In this document: in pieces, positions 10,952-23,736 of the stretch
Layout of the letters: each line of letters starts with the position of its first letter
How positions within the stretch are numbered: position 1 is the first letter of the stretch
Origin: Cadophora sp. MPI-SDFR-AT-0126
Taxonomy: Eukaryota > Ascomycota > Leotiomycetes > Helotiales > Ploettnerulaceae
DNA: 64,000 bases
NCBI GenBank assembly: GCA_020747065.1
Contig: JAGMVK010000004.1
Coordinates: 3,100,001 to 3,164,000, forward strand
Direction of reading: 5' to 3'
Notes under the pieces: model-generated
What the model saw: the letters and a program-made list of their open reading frames with translations, nothing else
The model's database searches: none
Told to the model about the DNA's origin: nothing
Program-made: the position numbers and the translations under genes

Positions 10952-13185
10952 TGTGTTGTTGATGAGGGTGATGAGGGGATGGTTAGCGAGGATGTTGTCG
11001 AGAGTACTGAAGAAGTTGAACCTGCTGAAGAAAAAAAGTCGAAGTCTTCACGGGGGTTCAAGACTTTATACATTTACTTCCACCTTCTACCCCGAGTCCC
11101 CATGACCAACGAGCGTCCTCACCCAGATTGTTAGTATTCGGCCCTTTCAGAGCCCCATCAAAAGCATCCATCCATCTAAAGCTCCATCGGAATCGCCATG
11201 CCCCTCACCCCTCAACTCCAGTCCACCAGTTCCAGCGCCTCTAACCCAACCAAAGCCACGAAACAGTGGACATGCCACGCGATCCAACATTGACATTTCA
11301 GGGTTGCCTCCCAGTTTCCACGAGCAAAAAGACCCGCCAACTCGGTCAGACTGTCCAGTGTGGCCGAGACGAAAGTGGTTCAGAAGCTCAGTGTCGTGTC
11401 TGACCCCTGCCGGGCGTATCCTCGCTCCTGTCGATGTTTGGCCGGCCGAAGAGCCACTCCTGTCAATGCAAAACGATAAGCGAGCGGGCCTTTTGGAGAT
11501 GGAGTTGGACGGACTGGGTCGTTTTGCGGGTCTGGAGATTGCAAGAAAACTTGGAGGCCGGGGCACGGGGCAAGTTTGGGGGTCACCTGAGGACTTTTGA
11601 TGGAGTTTTTGTCTGCGATAATTCGATTTGATCTCTCGAGGTTTTGCTCTGCCCCGAAGCTGTCTCGTGTCGGTTGACACCGCCGTTTCGCCGTTTTGCC
11701 GTGTTTAGAAGCGGTTGTGGCGACGCCACCGGCTAGAAAAGGGGTAAGGATGCATGCCGGGGCGTTGCCGAAGTAGATTGAGGCGTCATGACGATTTTGG
11801 TCCCTGTTACCAAGATCCCAAGAAAGCTTGACTGTGAGTTTCTGACCTGAAGAGTGATTTCTTGTAGCTTTCTCGTATTTTTCTTGTCATGCTTGAGATT
11901 TCATGACGCTTTCTTGTCTCGCAATTTTCCCACATGCCAAAACTCTCTCTTAGGTTTCGGTCCCGCCGCCGTATCAAAACAGTGGAACTCGCCGTAGAGA
12001 AGGGCCGCGATGCGAAAAAACTGGGCTCAACTCGACACGACACGGGGGAAGGGGAACTGGAGAGAGGGAGAGAGCTTACGAATCCTGACTGAGTATTCTG
12101 GAGACTCCTCCTGGAGAATACATTGCACGCATTTCGAATCATGCAGTGGGTGAGAAGTGGACTGTGGGGACTGGAGGGCGGAGTAAAGTCGTGGATTTTT
12201 GGTGAAGTTTTGATTTCGGACTTTGTAAGTGGGATCGAAGGGCCAGAGATGGGATGGAAATGTGTGTCGACCGTAAGTATTACGGCGGCATTGTATTGAT
12301 CGCGGTGATGTCTCCTTCGAGTGAGGATAGACGCATTAATCGAGGATGTTTACATTTCGTGATACTGTATGAAAAGGACTGGAGAATCGAGGTATACGAA
12401 ATACGACATGAACGTACTGGTCCTGTTTGGCTAGAATACCTCACATCTTTCTTTCACTCCATGTGGTCAATTTTCAGCCTCTCCACCTGTGTCCGTGCAA
12501 ATGTTCTGGAAGTTTTAGAAGACCATTGACGCCCCTCTTTCACGAGAGTTTTGCCCCAGTTTCAGTACGGGACCAATGAAAATATAAAATTGGCCGCCTG
12601 CCTCGGCCCTTCCGAGATAGATCTCTCTCCCTGTGAAGAGTTGAGGCTTTGAAGTGTCACTTCTGAACAACTTTGCTTCTGATAAAAAGAACAAGACAAA
12701 AATGTCAAAACTGATGTCTTCCTATTTCGCGAGACTCTGCAACGTCTCTGACCAGGAATGCTATGGATCAGTTGTCCACTGCGAGAGCCTTTTCCCTGGT
12801 ATTCCCTTCTCTCTACTCTCCATGGCTTCTCTCAGATGATAAAACAGTATCGTAAGTTCCCGCAGAGCAAAAGCTCATCGCAAGACGCTGTACAGAGCGA
12901 TCTCTTTGGCTTTCTTTCGAAACGGGTAAGAGTTCGGATGAAGCTGTTTTGTTGATATCCATACAATGAGAGGACGGACATTTGCCGCGCCCGAAGTCCG
13001 ACGCGTTCAATCATGGTCACATGACCGCGCGAATGAAGACGGGTCGCCCCAGGAGCTCCCCCTTTCCAAGTCCCCCTTCTCTCCTCAGCACTCGAACTTC
13101 CATTGACAGTAGATACCAAAGACTCGGTATAAGCTCCGGCATTTGAGCGACTCCTACAGTATCAAACGCAATCTCCAATTTTACC
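10952..13185. promoter_or_regulatory. long divergent intergenic region
   Basis: A 2.2-kb stretch between the divergent hexose transporter and DUF2461 genes. It holds scattered SYGGRG-type sequences that could bind the carbon repressor CreA, for example CCGGGG at 11558-11563, but such hexamers occur often by chance. The minus ORF 11147..11680 and plus ORF 12254..12529 lack protein-like character. No RNA gene was recognised. Confidence 0.35.
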
Positions 13186-14538
13186 ATGGCAGGCACAAAA
13201 CGCAAGGCCACCACCCAAGCTGAACCCCTCTCCTCCCCAGGCTCACGTCGCCAATCCGGACGCGCCAAAAAGGTACAAGTCGTATACGCAGAATCCGACG
13301 CCGAGGACGTAGCAAGCGACGACGAATTCGACGATACTGGAGCGAAATCCGAATCAGAAGCCGATGTGGACGAACCTTCAGAAGACGACGAGGATTCAGA
13401 CGCAGATAGCGAGGTCGAAACAAAGGGAAGGGGAAAAGGCAAAGGGAAGGGGAAAGGCACAAAGAGCGGCTTGAATGGCTGGAAGAAGACTGTGACTAGC
13501 AATGGTGTAGAACAGATGGTGATTGATATTCCAGGGAAGAAAGACCCAGGTGATACGCCGTATACAGATGGCAGGATCCATCCGAATACCTTGGAGTTCT
13601 TGAGGGAGTTGAACAGGAATAATAAGAGAGAGTGGTTGAAGTTCCATGACGCGCCATTCAGGTATGTGTTCAACTGTCCACCAAAATAATACAGTCAGGA
13701 ATGGTCACTGACAATGACCGAACAGACAAGCCGAGAAAGACTTCCAATCCTTCGTCGGAGAACTCAGCAATATCGTCTGCAAAACAGACCCCACGATCCC
13801 AGATCTCCCCGTCAAAGACATCATATACCGCATCCATCGCGATATGCGCTTCACCCCCGACCCGACACCATACAAACCATATTTCTCTGTATCATGGTCG
13901 CGGACAGGCAGGAAAGGGCCATACGCGCATTACTACATGCATATTCAACCCGGCGAGGAGAGCTTCGTTGGTAAGAATCCAACAATTCGGCCACGAGAGA
14001 TGCTAACGTGGTTTCTGCCTAGGAGGAGGCTATTTCGGGTGCGACAGCGAGACCCTGGCATGTATGAGGGAAGATATCGATACGCAACCTCACCAGTTCA
14101 AATCTATACTCATGGGCGACAAGCTGAGGAAAACCTTCTTCCCGGCTGTGAAAAATGATGAGGCGAAGGTTGTGGCTGCTTTTTGTAATATGAGTAAGAT
14201 GAATGCGTTGAAGAAGAAGCCAAAGGTACGTCTTATCTATTCAGAGTTGTCTGATATCTGGGCTTGAGACATGGAACAAAAGCTGATCAAAATAGGACTT
14301 CGCTGCGGATCACAAGGATATCGAGTTACTGAAGCTGCGTAACTTCATCTTGACGAAGAAGATCCCGGATAAAGATGTTACCAGTAAGAACTTTCTGGCG
14401 ATGGTTGGGGACATCATCGAGGCGATTGAACCTTTTGTAAGTTCTTTAAATCTTCAGGGGAATGGTTATCTGACTTACTGGTTCTTTAAGATTACATATT
14501 TGAACAACACTGTCATGCCGGATCCTGACAGCGACTGA
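13186..14538 (+). CDS. DUF2461 family protein
   Basis: A conserved protein of unknown biochemical function (DUF2461, also known as the TIGR02453 family). Exons 13186..13661, 13726..13970, 14023..14225, 14296..14436 and 14491..14538 give 370 aa. The first 110 residues are disordered and charged: basic KRK start, an acidic Asp/Glu/Ser run, and a GKGKGKGKG tract, suggesting a nuclear or chromatin-associated protein in fungi. The DUF2461 core follows: LEFLRELNRNNKREWL, then a region with RIHRDMRF and KPYFSVSW, the conserved HYYMHIQPGEESFVGGG strand, and a helical C terminus ending NNTVMPDPDSD. Assignment to the family is firm; the role is not known. Confidence 0.9.
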
Positions 14539-15308
14539 GGGACCAGACGAAATAAAGTTATTTTCGTACGATTGAGAAATTTTACGAGTCTATTATGGCT
14601 CAAGATTCTATAGCTCTTGCAAATGAAAATCCATGTGAAGCGATTCCTTCAGGCGACCTTTCGACTTCCCCCTCTCTCCATTTTCAACAGGCGATAATAC
14701 ATTCTCATCGAGTATTCCTCTTCAATCTTATATAATCTTCAAACACATATGATATCACAACTATGAACATCTTCGGATTTAACCAACTCTCGCCCGACGA
14801 CCCATCGGCTTAAACTCAAAATTGCCGGGGCCAGCGGCACATCACCACACTAATGCGCTTTGCTTACCCAGGCATGATTGGCCAATGCCATGATGCCTCA
14901 TCCGAGGATCTCCCTTTCAGTTAGCATCGTTCACTTCGCGTTCTAAACGAACGAATCCGAGATCCTCGACTGCTTTTCAGCGAGAGTTTCATCGTGGGTA
15001 ATACTTCATGACTTGGCCAGCAAGCTTCTCTCTTCCGCACTCGTTGGTGGTCCACTGGCTAGGTATGAAGGCGGATTTAAGCTTTATCTCCAGATTCGAG
15101 ACGCCTGGTGATGGCGAGGTTTGCGACTAAGTTTGATGGTTGATATATAAGAAAGCTTTAGATCGTAATCAAACAAACCCTTTCAAACAACATCAACAAC
15201 TCCTTGCAGTCACTGCTATCCAACAAAGCAGCCTTTCACACCTACACAATACCCCACCGCTTTCGAAGCCCAACTTCTCTCAAGTCCCTAACTATCAAAG
15301 CTGCAACA
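14539..15308. promoter_or_regulatory. intergenic with AKR promoter
   Basis: 770 bp between two plus-strand genes. A TATA-like TATATAA at 15144-15150 lies about 160 bp before the reductase ATG, followed by a CA-rich, pyrimidine-rich leader typical of fungal 5' UTRs. Nothing else recognised. Confidence 0.4.
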
Positions 15309-16696
15309 ATGGTCAAAACCCTCCCCTTCCAGGACATCCAAGTCCCATCCCCAGGCTTCGGAGCCATGGGCCTCAGTTTCGGTCTCGGTACCAATCTCAC
15401 ACCTGAGCAAGCCGAGCCTGTCCTCTTGAAAGCCATTGAGCTTGGCTGCACGTTCTGGGATACTGCTGTGAGTACTACACCACCAATTAGAAAAAGAATT
15501 ATGGCCTTAAGAAGCTTCGGATGGCGAGTAAAAGAGGTCTGAGAGTCAAAGGCTGATTTTTTGGATGCAAGGTTGTTTATGCGGCGGGAGTCAATGAGAA
15601 GCTTCTGGGTGATTTCATCCGCAAGCATAATGTCAGGGATAAGGTTTTCAGTGAGTCCTCCCACCTTTCCCAGCTCATCTGAAATAGCTACGTTCAAGTC
15701 AATGTGAATGGCACTGACAGCACAACAGTTGCCTCTAAATGCGGCTTCAGCTGTTTCGAAGCCGAATTAAAAGTCACCAACTCAGCATCACACATCAAGA
15801 CGTATATCGAGGGCACGATTGAGCGTCTTGGATTCGCGCCCGATTTGTATTATTTGCATCGTATTGATCCCAGTACGTATTTTAACTGTCCCGACTCACT
15901 ATGGTCTTGCAACCGCTTACCTCCGTTCTAGACACTCCACTGGAAGAGTCCATTCCAGCTCTCGATGAGATCCGCAAGGCTGGCAAGACAAAGTATATTG
16001 GACTTTCAGAATGTTCAGCTGCCACGCTCCGCAAGGCGAATTCAAGTACGTGTGTATCCATCCCCATACCCTCGTTACCTTCTCTTCATAACTTTCTGAC
16101 ACAAGACTAACTTCACCCAAGTTGCCAAAATCGACGCCATCCAAGCAGAATACTCCGCCTTCGAGACCCTCCACGAAACAGACGGTCTCATCGACACCGC
16201 CCGCGAACTGGGCATCGCGTACGTAGCGTACAGCCCTCTGGGCCACGGCTGGCTCGTCGACGACTTCAAGTTCAAATCCCCAGATGACTTCGCACCCGAC
16301 GACTTTAGAAGGTCCTGTAAGTCATCTCATCCCCCACCTAGATCCCCCCCCCCACCAAAGCTCCCCAATCCCAAAACTGACACATCCGGAATCTATACAG
16401 CCCCCAAATTCCAAGGCGAAAACTTTTACAAGAACCTCGCCATCGTCGACGAGATCAAAAAGCTAGCCAAGAAGAAAGGCTGCACGACCGGCCAGATCGC
16501 GCTCGCGTGGGTCGCCGCCCAGGGCATGATCGCCATTCCCGGCACCACGAAGGCACATCGTCTGGTGGAGAATTTCGCGAGTAGGGATGTTGATCTGAGT
16601 GAGGAGGAGAGGAAGGAGATGAGGGCCTTGGTGGATGGGGCGAAGGTTAGTGGGAATCGGTATGGGGAGACGAATCAGAAGTTGGTTGGGCATTAG
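15309..16696 (+). CDS. aldo-keto reductase
   Basis: A cytosolic NADPH-dependent reductase of aldehydes or ketones (AKR superfamily). Six exons, 15309..15467, 15572..15650, 15729..15872, 15932..16045, 16122..16316 and 16401..16696, give 328 aa, the standard barrel length. The catalytic tetrad is visible: Asp51 in FWDTA, Tyr56 in VVYAAG, Lys83 in ASKCGF and His123 in YYLHRID. Later signatures include [27 protein letters not shown] and the cofactor-binding [13 protein letters not shown]. The longer frame upstream of 15309 was not used because the ATG at 15309 follows a CAACA leader and matches the usual family N terminus ([12 protein letters not shown]). It resembles the yeast-type AKR13 and pyridoxal-reductase branch, so xenobiotic aldehyde or pyridoxal reduction are possible; substrate is unknown. 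Confidence 0.93.
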
Positions 16697-17992
16697 GTCG
16701 AGGGGTTCGGGATGGCTGGATGTGAGATTCGCTCCATTGCAACATCGCTATGTTCTGAAATTTGGTGCCAAGCGAGCATTGATTGCCCTTTATCTCCGTT
16801 GATCATGAATTTTTCAGTTGGCCTTTTGCTCCCAAGTTGGAGGACCTTCATCAACTTCGACTCACCATGCAGAGCAGGCGGAAAAGTTTCCTATTTTCCG
16901 TTCCAATTTAGGAAGCTGCAAACGTCGTCCGCCATTTATCTCACTGCATGCTCAGATACACGAAACATCCGTATTCCACTAGCAAGATGGATCCATGATT
17001 CGCTCAAGACGCAATTCTTCAACTCAGCTGAGGTTCACATATTCAAACTTCTTCCCTTACCATCTTTTCTGTCCCCTCTTTCCCAACCCCGCGATTCGCG
17101 GAGTGGCATTTTTGCTGGGGTGATCCCTTACTACATTCTCTTTTGCAGAGCGCTGTGATTATGTTCTTACTTCTAGACCTCATTCTCTGCTTCTTCTTAT
17201 GCAATTCAGTTTCTGCTCATCCTTGAGCTTGTCCATTTCTCCGTTGTCCCGGGGGGTTGGGGGTCGTCATCGCCAAGAGGGTGATGCAGGAATGACATGA
17301 CTCCCTGCAGTCTTGGCTAACATGAGTCCCGGGATCACGATAAGAAGAGCTTCTTTCAGATTACGAAGTCGGACACTGAACAGTACTTTAAAACGTCGCT
17401 GTTCCTGATCGCCAGAACTATGCTTATATCCCCTGGTTTCATCTATGGTATTGGGAATTCAGATGAGTATTACCGTCAAATCACAGGTTTCATCGGCAAG
17501 ATCGTTCTGAATTGACTTTTCCCGTACCTTGATCAAGTTCATCTGACAAGCAGCTAGCCGAGGGCGCCTGGAAGTTTCCCAGATAACACGGGTTGGCGGG
17601 GTAGCTCTTGATAGGTCGAAGCTCCCCTCTCTTCTTCTGTCAAAGCAAAACCACCCCTCCACGTTCATGTCGGTGAGCCCGTCAATCGCACGGAACAAGT
17701 TCCTGAAGAGCTACAAAGTCCCCCACGTGTGTATCCAAGAACAGCTTTATCCATAGAAATATGTGTATCGATTTCTTGGCCCGACGCCATCATGTTCAAT
17801 TCCCTCTCTGGATTCGTCCTTCTTCACTTGAAAGGTCTTGGTAAAGCTTTCATGCGGATACACAAGATGTGATGGCGGCCGGTGTATAGCTTCGTGAAGC
17901 TGCACGGCTGTCGCAATGCGAGTCTATAAAGCTGGGAGAACTGCCACGATGAACCTGGGAAGTGTGTGTCCACAGCTATCATATCAGTCACG
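16697..17992. promoter_or_regulatory. intergenic with GDPD promoter
   Basis: 1.3 kb without a supported gene. TATAAA at 17925-17930 lies 63-68 bp before the ATG of the phosphodiesterase gene, a good core-promoter position. Small ORFs (16712..17158 plus, 17459..17698 minus) show no family features. Confidence 0.45.
17925..17930 (+). promoter_or_regulatory. TATA box of GDPD gene
   Basis: TATAAA 63-68 bp before the ATG at 17993. Confidence 0.5.
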
Positions 17993-19283
17993 ATGCGCTC
18001 CTCAACAATCCTCTCCCTCCTGGCAGTCGGATTGGCCTCCGCGGCTCCAGCAGAAGTCTCAATCTCCAAACGCCATGATTCCTTCAAAGTACAAGTCGGC
18101 GATCGCCCATACTTTCTGATCAACGATATGGATGATGGCTCACTGAAGCGCAAACTTGAGTCTTGCAAGAACCAAGAGTCGAAAATTAGCAAGTTCGCTA
18201 TTGGGCATCGCGGTGCACCACTCCTGTTCCCAGAGCACACGGCCGAGTCCTATCATGCTGCTGCGAGGCAAGGAGCTGGGACAATTGAATGTGATGTTGC
18301 GTTTACGAAGGATAAGAAACTGGTGTGCCGACATGATCAGTAAGAAGCCCTGCCTCACCCTAACCGATTTTGTTGTTGATGTTGTCTACTCCAGTTGCGA
18401 CTTACACACCACAACCAACATCCTCACAATCCCATCCCTGGCAGCGAAATGCACCACCCCATTCACACCTTTCGACCCAGTCACAGGGAAAGCGGCCTCA
18501 GCTAAATGCTGCACTACCGACATAACCCTCTCCGAATTCAAAACCCTCTGCGGCAAAATGGACGGCTTCAATCCCAACGGCACAACAATCGCCAGCTATA
18601 TGGATGGTACCCCGCCATATCGAACAGACCTCTACTCTACATGCGGCACGCTCCTCACGCACAAAGAGAGCATCGCCCTCATCAACTCCTACAACCGCGA
18701 CTTCACACCGGAATGCAAGACCCCCGCCGTCAAAATGCCCTTCAACGGCTACACCCAAGAGAACTTCGCCCAGGACATCATCAACGACTACAAATCCGCC
18801 AGCATCCACCCCAGCCGCGTCTGGCCGCAATCCTTCCTCCCAGCAGACGTCTTCTACTGGATCAAAGCTGAGCCCAGATTTGGCAAACAGGCCATTTACC
18901 TCGACGAACGCGTTGATAGCCCAGAAGGCTACGCGAACGCCACTGCGTCCCTTCCCGCGCTCGCGAAAGCAGGCGTCAAGATTATGGCGCCCGCGTTCTT
19001 CGCGATGACGAAATTAGATAAGAATAACAAGATCGTCCCGTCTGAGTATAGCATCGCGGCGAAGAAGGCGGGGATGGAGCTTATCGGGTGGAGTTTTGAG
19101 AGGAGTGGGTTTCTGAAGAGTGGTGGTGGTTATTATTATGGTTATGTGAGTGATGTTATTAATAATGATGGGGATATGTATACGGTTTTGGATGTGCTGG
19201 CGAGGGAGGTGAAGATCCTGAAGATGTTTAGTGATTGGCCGGCTACGGTTGTTTATTATGCGAATTGTATGGGGTTGCCGTAG
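17993..19283 (+). CDS. secreted glycerophosphodiester phosphodiesterase
   Basis: Hydrolyses glycerophosphodiesters to glycerol-3-phosphate and an alcohol, allowing phosphate and polyol scavenging outside the cell. Two exons, 17993..18339 and 18395..19283 (55-nt intron), give 411 aa. The N terminus is a clear signal peptide (STILSLLAVGLASAAPA) followed by a KR site near residue 28. The GDPD metal and catalytic residues are present: His72 in GHRGA, Glu81 in FPEHT, Glu99 and Asp101 in IECDVAF, and His114 in RHD, which the splice junction completes as HDHCDLH. A large insertion with many Cys residues (residues 115-230) suggests disulphides in an extracellular enzyme. Chosen ATG is the one immediately before the signal peptide. 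Confidence 0.9.
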
Positions 19284-20710
19284 ACGGTGAGGCGATATGA
19301 TGATGGCTTGATATGTAGATATTTATGGTGTGGTAGAGGATAATAGATAGAAATATGCGTCGTGATATCTGAATACGGATTCTGAACTTGCTGTACAGAG
19401 CTCATCGGACTGAACTAGTTCTAGTTAACATATTTCTAGACGAGAGTCCGGACAGACCAACCGGTATACGTATTCCCCGAATGAAACTGAATGAAACTTC
19501 TGTTGATAACTTGAGGTCTCCAAGGTCAAAGCAGATGTGCTCCGCCTCTAATTATCACCATCTCAATCATGTGAAACCTCTTATTGACTGGTTTACTCAA
19601 ATTGAACATCCTTCTTTCAATCAGCCTCGTCGAGGATCCCGAGACTGTAATCTTGCTTGTTAGCCTTCCCACGCCACGGCAGATGTGTGGCTGGGGAAGG
19701 CACCAAAGTCGAAGTACTAATGATTATTTACAACACGCAAGGATAGATATCGTATCGTAGCTTCCGACTTGGTTCGAGAATAGTAACTTCATCGCTGTAA
19801 AAGATTCCGTTCATGTTTTGTTAGAGTTTGTGGGTATAAATATGAACACGCGACACTCGCATCTAGCCATCTCATTTCAGTCGCCGATAATCAGCCTCTC
19901 TAAGCGAAAGCATGTTTCGCCACCCCCATTTCACACCCTTGCCACCCTGTCATTAATTTCAAAAGCCCAAAAGTCGAGATCTTCCAGCATTGTCACTACT
20001 GGTGGCGACCATACAATACCAGCACCCTTGGTACTTGGCTGAAGCAAATCATTAGATAAGCGAATATCCGAACCCAGCTCCCGGGCACTCAACTCGTCCA
20101 GTCCAAGGACCGAAGCCGTCCCATCTCGAACCATTTCCCTCTTGGAACCCAGTCCATCGGGACCCATAGATACAGTTCTAACCACTACAGACACCAGCTC
20201 CAACCGAATGACACAAAATACCTCGGATCGTCGAGGCATTCTGGTGTGTTAATGGAGAAGCCAAGGTTACCCCACACTAGCGCCAAGGGTCGCAGCTTGG
20301 CGATGCATGCAATTCTAGCATTCCTTTAAGTCTGTGTGGTTGATGTGAAGGAGCACATGCCTCTTCCGGTCAAGTACCTGTCAGGTGTGTGGTGCATCAA
20401 ATCCTTGATGGGCAGTTCTCCGGTCTTGGTATTGGTAGGTTTCTGGGGGCAGCTTGGCTCTCCACGGGTCGGCTGGTGCACTGGGGAAATGAAAAAAGTA
20501 TTAAGATGAAGGAGATCTGCTGTTGTCTTTGAGATCTCCATTCTTGCAAGGCTCTTGCACATCTTTTTTTATTGTCATCAAGATTGCAGAGACAGCAAGA
20601 AAGGCAATTCGAAGCATCGACTTTCTTCCTGTCCTCAAAGAAAACTTCTTTGTATTTTTCTTCTCGCCAAGCTCCCATCCCCGACTGATCAGCCACTGAC
20701 GAAACACACA
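19284..20710. other. intergenic, nothing recognised
   Basis: 1.4 kb between two plus-strand genes. Small ORFs such as 19388..19663 and 19931..20239 have no splice-consistent partners. The last 150 bp, rich in CTT/TTC and A runs, resemble a 5' UTR for the gene at 20711. Confidence 0.45.
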
Positions 20711-22559
20711 ATGGCATCTCACAATTGGGACGGCAAACAAGTCACGGACGACAGAGGGCACCTCCAAAGTTCGACCTATGTACCACCAACCGACGGCAAA
20801 GAAGTCTACGATAACGGCCATCTCGAGAATGCACCGTACTCAAGTCCATCTGAATTGAAGGGCTCCACTGGTCCTGATAGCGACGATGAGGTTCTTTCGA
20901 GATGGTCAGTCGAAGAACAGAGACGCATCCTTCGTAAAGTGGATGTGAGATTGATCCCGATCTGTGGATTGATGTATTGCGTTTCGCTCCTTGACCGAAC
21001 CAATCTTTCCAATGCCGCAATTGCTGGGTAAGTAATTCTTCGCTTTGCCAATCTCAGCCCGAAGTCAGCTAACGAAATTGATAGCATGAACGTAGAATTG
21101 ATGATCACAAAAGTCAATGGCGTGGATCGATATGTAAGTTCCGTCTTAGTCTAACGACATTCAAAACAGAAACTGATATCTTCCAGTCCGTCATCACCCT
21201 CATGTTCTTCATCACCTACACCATCTTCCAGCCTCCGGCGACCCTTCTTTGCCGAAAGATTGGCCCGCGTGTATTCCTTTCTACGATCACACTCTTCTGG
21301 GGTGGCGTCATGATTGGATTTGGTTTCGTTCAAGACTGGACGCATCTCGTTGGACTCAGAGCAGTCCTGGGTGTTCTTGAGGTAATATAACCCGCTTCTC
21401 CCCTCTCGATCGTCTTGTTGACCTTGAATGCCATCTAGGCTGGATTCTTCCCAGGTGTAGTGTACCTAATGTCAACATGGTACAAACGCTACGAGATGGG
21501 GAAGCGTTACGCTGGTTTCTACCTGATCGGCTGCGTTGCCTCTGCCTTCGGTGGTATTCTAGCATTCGGTCTCATGCAAATGGAGGGTATTGCAGGCTAT
21601 GGTGGATGGCGCTGGATTTTCATCATTGAAGGAATTGTAAGTTCCATTAATGGCAGCCCCCCCAGCCAATTCGTCGCTAACAAATCTACAGCTCACCTGC
21701 GTAGTCGCCGCCCTAGGTGCCACCTTCCTACTCTCCTTCCCAGACAACTCCACATCACGATCCCTCCGCTTCCTCTCTGCAGAAGAGCAGAGGTGCATTA
21801 TTTCGCGAGTCAACGCCGATCGCGGAGACGCAGACCTCACCAAGTTTGAATGGAAGAGATGGGCAGCTTCAGGAAAAGACTGGAAGATTTGGGCGTATGC
21901 TTTGATCTTTGGCTCTATCACCACTGTGTCATATGCTCTCGCGTATTTCCTTCCAATTATTCTTAACTTGGGACTTGGTTTTGATACTGGGACTTCGCAA
22001 TGCCTCATCGCTCCTCCTTATGTTTTTGCTGGTATCATGGTAAGTGACCGAAGTGGTCGTCAAAATTGAGTGATAATGTTTGCTAACTTACTCATAGATG
22101 GTCGCGACCGGCTGGTGGGGAGACCGCTACAGAATGCGTGGCCCCATGCTCGTCTTCAACGCCATACTCGCCATCATCGGCCTCGCCATCGTTGGCTTCC
22201 ACGACAACTCCAAAATCCGTTATTTCGGCGTCTTCCTCGCCACTGCAGGCGCCAACGCCAACGTCCCCGTCTGCATGGCCTACCAAGCCAACAACATCCG
22301 TGGCCAATGGAAGCGAGCTTTCTGTTCCGCTACACTTGTCGGGTTCGGTTCGCTAGGTGGTATTGTGGGCAGCACCGTCTTCAGAAGTGAGGATCGTCCA
22401 GGATATGTTCCGGGTATCAGTACGGCTATTGGGAGTCAAGTTGTTATCTGTATCGCTGTTGCGGCGCTTACTCTTGACTTCAAGAGACAGAATGGTAAGG
22501 CGGATAGGGGTGAGAAACTGTTGGAAGAGGGTGATGCAAGCTTCAGATATACCTACTAG
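20711..22559 (+). CDS. MFS permease, Dal5-like ACS family
   Basis: A 522-aa plasma-membrane transporter of the anion:cation symporter family, which includes allantoate, nicotinate and pantothenate permeases. Exons 20711..21027, 21085..21133, 21187..21381, 21439..21636, 21692..22039 and 22098..22559. A hydrophilic 70-residue N terminus precedes RKVDVRLIPICGLMYC and the hallmark LLDRTNLSNA at the end of helix 1. Further family marks are YTIFQPPATLLCRKIGPR, the GFFPGVVYLMSTWY stretch, GGWRWIFIIEGI, and RGQWKRAFCSA in helix 10-11. About twelve hydrophobic segments are visible. The substrate is likely a small organic anion; it cannot be narrowed. Its 3' end faces the pectate lyase gene 206 bp away. 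Confidence 0.92.
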
Positions 22560-22765
22560 GGTGTGCTTCATTTTGGCCAAGTCAACATGAAGGCTGGTTG
22601 ATCACAATTTGAAAAGAAAGAATGCAAATTCAAGAATTGAAGAAAGGCTTAAATGTTGAATTTTGAACCCCTCAATCACTTGACTACCTCTCAATCATCC
22701 CCTATCCTTTCTTCAAGCTACCATTCACAATCTCTCAGCTGCCTCCACACAAAGTCTCTCCCTGT

Positions 22766-23736
22766 TTAGCAGCCACTAGTCGTGATTCCAGACGCAATAC
22801 AGTAAGTACCATCCGATCCACTCCCAGTCTTCGTCGGCTCATCCCCATTGCTATTCCCAGTATACTTGTAGCACACATCCGTATCCAAGATACAAGAATT
22901 CGTAATCGTGACCTTATCCCCGTAGTTGGTGTTCACGCCGGCTACCACTCCGCCATTCGAAACATGGATGTTGGTGAAAGTCGACGTTCGCTTGTACTGC
23001 GTTCCACAGTTGCCGCAGGATCGGTATACCTTGCCAAATGTATCTGCGTAGAAATTTTTCACCTTGAAGGCTGTCAGCGCTATAAATTTCTAAACCTGGG
23101 ATCTGAGTTCTCAGATCTTGGGAGTTAAATTGGTACTTACTGCTACGGTGCCGCCGCCGTTGTGTTGAAGGATTTTGTCCGAAGCGGATTTGGCGCCGCC
23201 GCCGTTGACATAAGATGTTCCCGAAGATTGTTTGAATGTTGCCGCGTCCTGACAGTAGCCATTCATGTCAGAAATAAATTCATATTGCATTGGGAGGGGA
23301 ATCATTCGACTTACTTCGCAGACATCCAACCACCAGACGTTGTTCAATGTACACGTTCCTAAGCAGTGCACACCTTCTCCGTTGTTGGGCCCAATGATGA
23401 CATTGGACAGAACGGCACCAGCTTGGAGTACAAACACAGCGTCGGCGTCTCCGCCCTCAGCTTGGTCATTGCAGGTTGAAACTGTACACCGACGTTAGCC
23501 ATCCACATTCCCTGCACCTAACAAGGGAAAAAGGGCTCACCACTGCGATCAAACTTCTTCATGCCACCATCGAACGTCACACCAGCAGCAATAGTCGATG
23601 CAGCAGCCAGAGCAGAACTTCCGGTCGAAGCTGGGAAAGTGGTCTGAAGATTGGTGTTCGTGGCTCGAACTTCGAGGACCGCTCCTTCGGCGATGGCTAA
23701 TGCGGCCGAGGCGAGGAAGAGCTTGGAGAATAGCAT
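22766..23736 (-). CDS. pectate lyase, PL3 family
   Basis: A secreted enzyme that cleaves de-esterified pectin by beta-elimination in plant cell walls. Exons 23736..23541, 23481..23315, 23248..23141 and 23062..22766 give 255 aa, close to the usual PL3 length. A signal peptide ([13 protein letters not shown]) starts the protein. The beta-helix repeats of PL3 are recognisable: [56 protein letters not shown], the [20 protein letters not shown] turn, [19 protein letters not shown], and a Cys-rich C terminus. A TATATAA box on this strand near 23820-23827 sits about 85 bp before the ATG, fitting an inducible gene. The Gly/Asn/Cys pattern makes the family call firm. Confidence 0.94.

Noticed and set aside
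11147..11680. 177-codon minus ORF upstream of the hexose transporter
   Set aside because: Composition is Arg/Gly/Pro/Ser without helices or motifs; overlapping ORFs in other frames show it is a GC-rich promoter effect.
12254..12529. 91-codon plus ORF
   Set aside because: No family resemblance, no partner exon, and located in the promoter region of the DUF2461 gene.
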